The notes under the pieces: model-generated
The model's database searches: none
The model's input: only the letters and a program-made list of their open reading frames with translations
What the model was told of the DNA's origin: nothing
Program-made: the position numbers and the translations under genes
Part shown: in pieces, positions 1-6,683 of the stretch
Layout: every line of letters starts with the position of its first letter
Numbering within the stretch: position 1 is the first letter of the stretch
NCBI GenBank assembly: GCA_015232575.1
Contig: JADFZL010000006.1
Span: 1-64,000, forward strand
Length of the DNA stretch: 64,000 nt
Direction: 5' to 3'
From: Candidatus Rifleibacteriota bacterium
GTDB lineage: Bacteria; Muiribacteriota; Ozemobacteria; Ozemobacterales; Ozemobacteraceae

Positions 1-18
1 TAGTATTAGGATTAGGAT

Positions 19-247
19 TAAGATTGAGATTGAGATTGAGATTGAGATTGAGATTGAGATTGAGATTGAGATTGAGATTGAGATTGAGATTGAGATTGAG
101 ATTGAGATTGAGAGTGAGAGTGAGATTGAGATTGAGATTGAGATTGAGATTGAGATTGAGATTGAGATTGAGATTGAGATTGAGATTGAGATTGAGATTG
201 AGATTGAGATTGAGATTGAGAGTGAGAGTGAGAGTGAGAGTGAGATT
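19..247. repeat. Hexamer tandem repeat (attgag)n
   Basis: More than 30 head-to-tail copies of the 6-base unit attgag, with a few agtgag variants at about 111-124 and 217-243. Because the unit is six bases, all frames stay open: the plus strand reads Leu-Arg repeats and the minus strand Gln-Ser/His-Ser repeats. I do not consider either a gene. A degenerate relative lies at 6355-6430. Confidence 0.9.
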
Positions 248-575
248 GTTTTTTTGGGGGATTTATTGGAACTGTATGAAATTGGACGATCGAAAATGTG
301 ACGAGAGATGATCTGTTGTCATCTTGACTTGAGGAAGATATCTCAGATGGATTAGAAGATTCTCCATTCGGCCGAAATGACATAAGTCAAGGCGATGAAC
401 ACATCAAGCCCAGATCACACCCAAACTAAATTGGGAAAAAAAACAAGCATAGAAAAAAGATAAAAATAAAAACTCTTCTTCTCTCTGGTTTTCTCAGATT
501 TTCTCTGAGGCTCTGCGGCTCTGCGTGAGAAATATCTTTTCTTTTTTGATTCTACGCTTTACTGAGAATTGGGCG
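248..575. other. Gene-free stretch with dispersed repeats
   Basis: No credible gene. It holds a family C repeat copy (about 335-382, a ttcggccgaaatgac arm after gatatctcagat) and a ctctg-rich family F core (about 478-532, ctctgaggctctgcggctctgcgtgaga). The minus-strand gene that starts at 1019 ends at its right edge. Confidence 0.6.
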
Positions 576-1019
576 TCAATCTTCGCTGGAGCCAGTGAGC
601 ATTTTTCTCATAATGACTCTGGTGCTGATTTTTGGGGTGAAAACAAAATAGACTTCATCCATGAATGATCTTATGAGAAGAATTCCTCTGCCGCCAACGC
701 CCCAGTCTTTCACCAGAGCAAGCTTGTCGAAATATTCGGGGTCAAACATCAAACCACCAAAATCGGTAACACTGATTTCAATAAACTTCTTATCTATCAG
801 ATATCCGAGTTCTACAGTTTGATCATAGCTCAAGGAGCCGTGTTCAATGGCATTAGTGAGCGCTTCGTCAATGCAGAGGCAAATATGAAATACAAGCTTT
901 GATGGAACACCCTGAGCTTCAAGTTCTGCTTTAACTTTGTCACGCATGACAGAAGCAAAATGAAGCTTCGCCGGAAACCTCATTGTATTTGAATAATTAG
1001 ATGATTGTGCTGGTTCCAC
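576..1019 (-). CDS. RsbW-like anti-sigma-type serine kinase / ATP-binding protein
   Basis: 147 residues of the GHKL (HATPase_c_2) family, the size of RsbW/SpoIIAB proteins that bind or phosphorylate partner-switch regulators. Seen: an N-box with Glu52 and Asn56 (DEALTNAIEH), a G1-like stretch SVTDFGGLMF and a G2-like GRGILLIRSF. The G1 motif is slightly off the usual DxGxG. The start is GTG; Met13 is an in-frame ATG alternative. It lies 3 bases after the stop of the cNMP/PAS sensor gene upstream, so the two are almost certainly co-transcribed and functionally linked. The natural phosphatase counterpart in this window is the RsbU-like protein at 47723-49246, but that link is inference. No sigma factor or STAS antagonist is present next to it. 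Confidence 0.8.
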   Translation of the reverse strand: MEPAQSSNYSNTMRFPAKLHFASVMRDKVKAELEAQGVPSKLVFHICLCIDEALTNAIEHGSLSYDQTVELGYLIDKKFIEISVTDFGGLMFDPEYFDKLALVKDWGVGGRGILLIRSFMDEVYFVFTPKISTRVIMRKMLTGSSED

Positions 1020-1022
1020 AGT

Positions 1023-2828
1023 TTATTTCTCAGCAGGAATAAACAATGAAAATTTCACGAAATCTCCCTCATCTATAAAGTCAACAGTTCCTTTATGCGA
1101 TTCAAAAATATGCCGTGAAAAGGGCAACTCAAGAAGAACAGCCCTGTTTTCAGCAGCGATAAACCACTCTACGCACTTTTGCCAGTCAAGAATCTCAGGT
1201 CCGGGTTTTATTCTCCAGTCAGATTTTCTTGTGATAAGATTCAATCGGTAATCTGCCACCTCAATAACTTCTTCGAACCTGATATGAGAGTCAAATGAGA
1301 GCCTTCTTCCATGATATGCCAGAATCGAAATAAAAGCTTCGATAAGCAATTCAGAATCAACACATATCTCAGTTTTGTTAACATTTTCATCAAATTCTTT
1401 CAGAAGGGAAATTCTTCTTCGTGCAAAAAGAGGAGTGACTTTTTCCCACATTTCATCATAAAACTCACCAATTGTCATTGGCATGCGCTGTACACGCAGC
1501 GGCCCTGATTTGATTTCAATCAGATATATAAAATTCCGGATCATTCTTTTTACACGCCTGAAGCGCTTTTCCCTCAATGGCTCACTTATGCCAAGGATGG
1601 GAAGATAAAGATTGTAAACTCTTCTTATAAGCATTGAAACAAGCTGAAGGAATTTCTGCTCTTCACGCTTTGGTGCAGTAACATTACGAATTGAAATAAT
1701 AGTTTCGCTTCTGTTTCCCTTGCTGTCACGAGTTGTAATAAAGTTGCTTGATAAAACCTGTGCATGAGGCTTCAAAAGAACAAGTTCCTGAGTTCCAGTA
1801 TCACGACCTGCCTGATATAGAGAAGGCAAAACAGCATTCAATGCATCATTCTGGCATCCTTCAGGAAAAAACATTTTATTAAAAGATCTATTACTCATTG
1901 AGGGAACACCATTTTCATCCAGAACAAGTATCCCATCAGCTATTGTCTCGAAAATCCCGTTAAGTCGATTTTCCATCAGGCGAAGTTTGTATTTTGATAA
2001 TTCCAGTTCGAGAACAGTAGCAACCTGCTCTGAAAATGCTTTCAAGGCAACATTTTCGTCAGGTTGTATTTTCGCTTTGTCTGCATAAAATCTGAAATAT
2101 CCAAGTATTTTTCCTTCAATGAGAAGCGGCTGAGAAAATACCGAGTCATTCACTAAAGAATTTTCAAAATCGTCAATTATCAAAAGGGAATCTTTTGAAA
2201 AAAGAAGTTTAACTTTTTCCTTCTCTTTCTCAGTTTTTGAAGCAATATTCCGGATAGTTTCCTCTGAGAACAGAAGATCATGAAATTCTCGAGTTGAAAG
2301 AAGATCAAGAACTATTTCAGAATGATAACCAAGAGCTGCCTCGGCCGTATAAACTGCGGCGTTCAGTAATTTAACAATATTACGGTCTGATGAAATGAAC
2401 TTCCAGATGTCAAGAACGAAACTGTGTGTGTTAGTTTCCTCAAGGCGTCTGCTGAGAGTCTTCAACATGTTTAACGCAATTGATGGAAAATTCTCGACCA
2501 GAAACTCAACTTCCTGCTCTGGAATAATTATCAGATCAGTTTTTTCAATAGCAACAACTGTTGCTGAACGGCGTTTCCTGCGATTCAGAATCGACATTTC
2601 GCCAAAATATTCTTTTTCTTCAAGAACTGCAACAACTTTTCTGGGGACAAAACAACTGAAAACTGAAATCTCTACTTTTCCCTTTTCTATGAGGTAAAGG
2701 TTGCAGCCTGAATCTCCCTGTCGGAAAATAGTCTGTCCAGGTTGAAATGATTTTCTCTGGCAGTTCGAAGCTATCCGCGAAATTTCATCGGGATTAAGGG
2801 CACTGAAAAGCTGAAAATCAGAAATCAT
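1023..2828 (-). CDS. cNMP-binding / GAF-like / PAS sensor with degenerate kinase-like C-terminus
   Basis: About 601 residues, apparently cytoplasmic. Residues 1-125 form a Crp-type cyclic-nucleotide-binding domain (FQPGQTIFRQGD, YFGEMSILNRRKRRSATV). A GAF-like region spans about 135-285 and a PAS domain about 290-385 (GIFETIADGILVLDENGVPS). The last 200 residues are spaced like a histidine-kinase dimerisation plus ATPase module, but I see no phospho-acceptor His motif and no N/G boxes. It is therefore probably a non-catalytic signalling or scaffold region. I chose the ATG at 2828 (GGGAG about 9 bases upstream). A GTG at 2849 would start inside a repeat fragment (ctccccgcggtcg). It sits directly upstream of the RsbW-like gene, suggesting it feeds a cyclic-nucleotide or redox input into that protein. 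Confidence 0.75.
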   Translation of the reverse strand: MISDFQLFSALNPDEISRIASNCQRKSFQPGQTIFRQGDSGCNLYLIEKGKVEISVFSCFVPRKVVAVLEEKEYFGEMSILNRRKRRSATVVAIEKTDLIIIPEQEVEFLVENFPSIALNMLKTLSRRLEETNTHSFVLDIWKFISSDRNIVKLLNAAVYTAEAALGYHSEIVLDLLSTREFHDLLFSEETIRNIASKTEKEKEKVKLLFSKDSLLIIDDFENSLVNDSVFSQPLLIEGKILGYFRFYADKAKIQPDENVALKAFSEQVATVLELELSKYKLRLMENRLNGIFETIADGILVLDENGVPSMSNRSFNKMFFPEGCQNDALNAVLPSLYQAGRDTGTQELVLLKPHAQVLSSNFITTRDSKGNRSETIISIRNVTAPKREEQKFLQLVSMLIRRVYNLYLPILGISEPLREKRFRRVKRMIRNFIYLIEIKSGPLRVQRMPMTIGEFYDEMWEKVTPLFARRRISLLKEFDENVNKTEICVDSELLIEAFISILAYHGRRLSFDSHIRFEEVIEVADYRLNLITRKSDWRIKPGPEILDWQKCVEWFIAAENRAVLLELPFSRHIFESHKGTVDFIDEGDFVKFSLFIPAEK

Positions 2829-3077
2829 TAAATTTTCTCCCGAATTCACTCCCCGCGGTCGCGCTCATTAAGCAATCCGATGATGAGTGTCCACATAAAA
2901 GTTACCTAACAATACTTCCAAAATCTATAATAATATACAGAATACAAATTATCAAAGTATTTTTCAAGCATTTAATAAATTTTCGGCAAAAACATGTTTT
3001 TTTTTTAGAAAAAGATTCATACTCGTGGTAGAATAGCTGGTAGAAAATTTATTGATTCTAATAACGAGGGAAAAAAT

Positions 3078-3557
3078 GTGGCAAAATTAGATGCAAACGT
3101 ACTTAATCAGTTTATTCTAGCTTCTATTTCAGTTTTTGAACAAATCGCAAATATTAAACTTTCAAAAGACAAGCTTCAATATTATCACCAGGGTTTCAAG
3201 TGGAAAGTACAAGTTGCCACTATTCTCGGCTTGACAGGAGCAATAAAAGGACAGATCATCCTTTCCATAGATGAAGAAATTGCAAAAAAAGTTGCATCTG
3301 CAATTCTGATGGGTGAACCCGTAAATGAATTCAACGAAATTGCTGAAAGCGGAGTATGTGAAATCGCAAACATGATTGGCGGCGACTCAGCTCAGAGACT
3401 CAATAAACTTGGATTGACAGTCGATGTATCTGTTCCATCAATAATTCGCGGCAATGATGTTGAAATTGGATTTTCCCAGAAATCAGACGTTTTCGTGGTC
3501 GATTATCTCTGCGAATGGGGAAAAATCTCCATCGCGTTTAATGTTGAAGTAAATTAA
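3078..3557 (+). CDS. CheX-like chemotaxis phosphatase family protein
   Basis: 159 residues of the CheC/CheX/FliY family, which dephosphorylate CheY-P or act as regulators in chemotaxis and motility. The family helix with conserved Glu and Asn is visible at residues 91-100 (SGVCEIANMIGGDSA, Glu95 and Asn98). One helix fits CheX better than the two of CheC. The start is a GTG with GAGGG seven bases upstream; an overlapping ATG at 3076 is out of frame. No other chemotaxis genes are adjacent. It precedes the RING-protease gene by about 105 bases on the same strand, so co-transcription is possible but not shown. Confidence 0.8.
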   Translation: MAKLDANVLNQFILASISVFEQIANIKLSKDKLQYYHQGFKWKVQVATILGLTGAIKGQIILSIDEEIAKKVASAILMGEPVNEFNEIAESGVCEIANMIGGDSAQRLNKLGLTVDVSVPSIIRGNDVEIGFSQKSDVFVVDYLCEWGKISIAFNVEVN

Positions 3558-3662
3558 AAATGATACGCACCGATATCAAGCTCATTGAAGCTTTATCAAA
3601 AGAGCTTGCATTCATTTAAAGCTTCTGTACCTGTCGTTAATTACAATTAAGGCGGTTTAAGC

Positions 3663-5051
3663 ATGTCGGGAAACGGCTGTGTTCAAATTATTGCCAGCAG
3701 TATCCATGCGGGTGTCGCGTGCCCGGCATGCGGTGAAGCGATTTCTGAAGGTGCAAACATTTCAGTCTGCAATAAATGCGGTGGAATCCACCATCATGAA
3801 TGCTGGTTCGAGAGAGGGTGCTCTACATATCATTGCTCACCAGACAAAAAAGCGGTTCAAACAATCATTCCTGATATTGTCATAAAAAATTCAGATCTTT
3901 CCAACATCAGAACAACCCCGAAGGGAAGAATTCAGAATTCTGAACGAATAGCCGGTGAAATAGAAACCAAACTCAAGCGAACGAGCGTTCTTTCGATAAT
4001 CTGCATGCTTGCCGGCTCTCTTTTCATGGTTTTTTCAGTAATAATGCTTATAAAACCAGCCGACCAAATCTGGAATGCTGCTCCATTGCTTATCTCTGTT
4101 CTTGGCGGACTATTAACTGTAATAATTGGCGCTATTTCCGTAGCAAGAATTCACGGAAATCCTGTATTGAAAGGCGTTCTCTTTTCTACAATCGGCATAG
4201 TCACTGGCTCGGCAGCGTTGTTTCTCTCTTTTTTCGGATTTGTATCACAAAGTTCTGATTTTTCTTCTGAGAATATGTCACCCGTCCAATTTAATCCGGA
4301 ACAGATAAAAGGTTTTATCGAAAAAGCATCTGACAAAATCAGAAATCCTTTGAAATGCAACGTTCATATTTCTTCCCCAAATACTTTTCTGGGTGAAGCA
4401 CAGGGTTCCGGTGTCTGCCTCAAAACAATCGGAAAAAATGTTTATATCCTTTCTAATCTGCACGTAATTACTGCCGGAAAAAAAGCCAGCGATCTGAAAG
4501 TCCTTCAAAATGCGAAGAAAATTCTTGTGACTTTTTTTAACGGTGATAGAAAACTCGCAGAACCAATATGGATCGCTCCATCCGATATAGACCTGATACT
4601 CATTAAAACAGTCGCTCCCGAGAAACTTGACCTTTCATCAAAAATATCTTCCGACCGGCTCCCTGGTATAGGAGATAAAGTATTTGCAATAGGGAATCCA
4701 ATGGGCCTCAACTGGAGCTACACAGACGGAGTTGTTTCAGCAATAAGACAACAGTTATTTGGAAAACATGAAGTTTCAGTAATTCAAATGCAAACTCCGT
4801 TGAATCCGGGAAACAGTGGCGGAGGCCTCTATGACCAGGATGGATATCTTGTTGGCATAAATACATGGATTTACACAAAAACAGTAAGCGAGGGACTTAA
4901 CTTTTCAATTTCAATGAACGGGATTTCCCAAATAATGGATCCCTCAATAAGAAAATTGCTTTCTTTATCCGATTCAACTGAAAGCGTCAGTGGAGAAAAA
5001 TATGACAGTACGCCTGAAGCGCCTGCAAGCCGATCATCAAAAAATAATTGA
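3663..5051 (+). CDS. Membrane protein with RING-like zinc domain and HtrA-type serine protease domain
   Basis: 462 residues. Residues 18-60 carry a compact Cys/His cluster (ACPACGEAI, CNKCGGIHHHECWFERGC, then YHC) matching prokaryotic RING/treble-clef fingers. Three hydrophobic helices follow (about 109-130, 141-163, 170-193). Residues 235-425 are a trypsin-fold protease with a complete triad: His267 (SNLHVI), Asp310 (SDIDLILI), Ser385 (NPGNSGGGLY). There is no PDZ domain. The RING-like part has no signal peptide, so it is expected in the cytoplasm. The odd number of helices would put the protease in the periplasm if all three span. The last 50 bases overlap the E2-like gene, implying translational coupling. 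RING-trypsin fusions have been noted by comparative genomics in bacteria; their function is not established. Confidence 0.85.
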   Translation: MSGNGCVQIIASSIHAGVACPACGEAISEGANISVCNKCGGIHHHECWFERGCSTYHCSPDKKAVQTIIPDIVIKNSDLSNIRTTPKGRIQNSERIAGEIETKLKRTSVLSIICMLAGSLFMVFSVIMLIKPADQIWNAAPLLISVLGGLLTVIIGAISVARIHGNPVLKGVLFSTIGIVTGSAALFLSFFGFVSQSSDFSSENMSPVQFNPEQIKGFIEKASDKIRNPLKCNVHISSPNTFLGEAQGSGVCLKTIGKNVYILSNLHVITAGKKASDLKVLQNAKKILVTFFNGDRKLAEPIWIAPSDIDLILIKTVAPEKLDLSSKISSDRLPGIGDKVFAIGNPMGLNWSYTDGVVSAIRQQLFGKHEVSVIQMQTPLNPGNSGGGLYDQDGYLVGINTWIYTKTVSEGLNFSISMNGISQIMDPSIRKLLSLSDSTESVSGEKYDSTPEAPASRSSKNN

Positions 5052-5889
5052 CACCTTTTCAAAAGACGACAAAATAAGAATCAGGCAGGCAATCGGGACT
5101 CCACCCGAAAAATATCAGCTTGAATACCTTGTCAACAGCCTGGTAATGAAACCAGACGGCACAGTTCAGATCAAAAATTCCCATCTTGTGGAAATTTATC
5201 TGACACGCACATATCCTAGACAGGCGCCTCAATGCCGCATGCTGACTCCGGTTTTTCACCCGAATATTGCTCCGCACGCAATATGCATCGGCGATCACTG
5301 GGCTGCCGGAGAATCATTAACCCATCTAATCATACGCATTGGTGAGATGCTGTCTTTCCAGAGCTATAACCTCAAAAGCCCTCTCAACGGAGAGGCTGCC
5401 AAGTGGGTTGAAGGAAACAGAAAGAAACTTCCTGTTGATAATTACGATTTTTCTGCTCTTTTCGAATCAGGTGACAAAATATTTTCTGAATCAGGAATTA
5501 AAGCCCTCGGAGAAAACGATATCGTCTCCTGCGCCAACTGCGGGGAACAGGTTGCCGGAGAAGCGCTGGTTCTGTGTTCTTCCAAACACGCAGTATGCAA
5601 AAATTGCCTCTTGAAATGTTCAGTCTGCGGTCTGGAAATGTGCCTGAAGTGCCAGATCGGCAAATGCACCGGATGCAACCGCATTGTATGTATGAAGTGT
5701 CTGCACAAATGCTCCGGATGCAAAAAAGAGCTGTGTTCAGAACACGCTGCTGCGTGTCATATATGCGGCCAGCGATCATGCAGCGACTGTTCAGTTGAAT
5801 GTGAAACCTGTCATAAATCAACCTGCCTCGACCACGCCGTCTCTTCAGAAGGCAGATATTTCTGCACCAAATGCAATCCGAGCGCGTAA
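5002..5889 (+). CDS. Ubiquitin-conjugating E2-like domain fused to cysteine-rich zinc-binding tail
   Basis: 295 residues. Residues 1-150 have the UBC fold hallmarks: a beta-rich stretch ending in YPRQAPQCRMLTPVFHPNI (HPN at 86-88), the likely catalytic Cys95 seven residues later (HAICIGDHW), a conserved Trp100, and an NLKSPLNGEAAKW motif like the eukaryotic E2 segment after the active site. Residues 177-291 contain 25 cysteines in repeated CxxC pairs plus several His (CANCGEQV, CKNCLLKCSVCG, CTGCNRIVCMKC), suggesting several RING, B-box or ribbon-type zinc sites. The protein would combine a thioester carrier with a possible E3-like module. I start at the ATG at 5002 (GGAG six bases upstream) rather than the GTG at 4990. 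It overlaps the RING-protease gene by 50 bases and the DUF2752 gene by 19. E2 identity comes from motifs, not a search. Confidence 0.8.
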   Translation: MTVRLKRLQADHQKIIDTFSKDDKIRIRQAIGTPPEKYQLEYLVNSLVMKPDGTVQIKNSHLVEIYLTRTYPRQAPQCRMLTPVFHPNIAPHAICIGDHWAAGESLTHLIIRIGEMLSFQSYNLKSPLNGEAAKWVEGNRKKLPVDNYDFSALFESGDKIFSESGIKALGENDIVSCANCGEQVAGEALVLCSSKHAVCKNCLLKCSVCGLEMCLKCQIGKCTGCNRIVCMKCLHKCSGCKKELCSEHAAACHICGQRSCSDCSVECETCHKSTCLDHAVSSEGRYFCTKCNPSA

Positions 5890-6284
5890 ATCACCTTGCA
5901 TACCTTCGTCTTGCAATTGCAATAATCTATCTTTCTCTGTTATCAGACGTAAGCTCAATAAATGATGATTGCATAAAGGTTTTCGGAATAAAAGTTCCGG
6001 CAATATGCACAAGCATGACTTTCTTTTCAACACCCTGCCCTGGCTGCGGCCTGACAAGAAGCTTTGCAGCAGCAGCTCACGGAAATATTGATCTGGCATC
6101 AAAATTCAACAGAACCGGTCTGGCGCTGTTTCTGCTGGTAGTTTTTCAACTGCCATACAGACTCATAAAGCTGAAGGCTCCTCAAATAAGAATCTCTGAA
6201 AAAATTCGACCGTTTTTGCTTCTGCCAAGCTACAGTATTTTAATAATGCTGATAGTGAACTGGTTCATTCTGCAGATGCAATAA
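5871..6284 (+). CDS. DUF2752 family small membrane protein
   Basis: 137 residues. It carries the family signature PCPGCGLTRSFAAAAHG at about 55-71, preceded by one hydrophobic helix (9-26) and followed by two more (about 82-97 and 115-134). The role of DUF2752 is not known. The start ATG lies inside the end of the E2-like gene, overlapping by 19 bases, so translation is probably coupled. It is the third member of the RING-protease / E2-RING / DUF2752 set. The CxxC pair could bind metal or be redox active, which is speculation. A TTG at 5895 is an alternative start. Confidence 0.8.
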   Translation: MQSERVNHLAYLRLAIAIIYLSLLSDVSSINDDCIKVFGIKVPAICTSMTFFSTPCPGCGLTRSFAAAAHGNIDLASKFNRTGLALFLLVVFQLPYRLIKLKAPQIRISEKIRPFLLLPSYSILIMLIVNWFILQMQ

Positions 6285-6683
6285 AGAAAAATCAGGAAAA
6301 GAAAGGAAAATAAAAGATTTTTTTCCGCAGATTACGCAGATTTTCAAGATTTTTGATTTGAGATTTGAGATTGAGATTCAGACTTGAGATTTGAGATTCA
6401 GATTCGGACTGGGATTCGGATTGAGATTTGTGGAGTGCAAGGCAAAAGAGATGATAGTGCGAAATCCCTTCTTTGATTGGTGCAATCAGCAATAATGGTC
6501 TGTCATCTAGACCGAAGGGAGATATCTCGGTAGGTACGGATTTCTCCCTCCGGTCGAAATGACAGCAAAATACGAAGGACTTGCCCCTAATTATTGGGTA
6601 GATAGGCTAAAGTCTGTGTAAATGCATTTTTTCCGTGCTTTCCGTGGTTAAAGAAGTGCTTTATCAAAGCACGCGAGTCATTA
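6285..6683. other. Gene-free repeat stretch
   Basis: About 400 bases with no credible gene. Contents in order: family A (about 6326-6350, ccgcagattacgcagatttt), a degenerate gagatt-type repeat (6355-6430), both arms of family C (about 6506-6563), and a family B fragment (about 6628-6652, ttccgtgctttccgtggtta). It separates the plus-strand E2 operon from the convergent hybrid kinase gene. Confidence 0.7.

Noticed and set aside
18..383. Open frames of Gln-Ser or Leu-Arg repeats at the left end
   Set aside because: They only translate the hexamer repeat plus a family C copy; no ribosome site or natural composition.
6292..6492. 66-residue Ser/Gln/Glu repeat frame
   Set aside because: Translation of the degenerate gagatt repeat.
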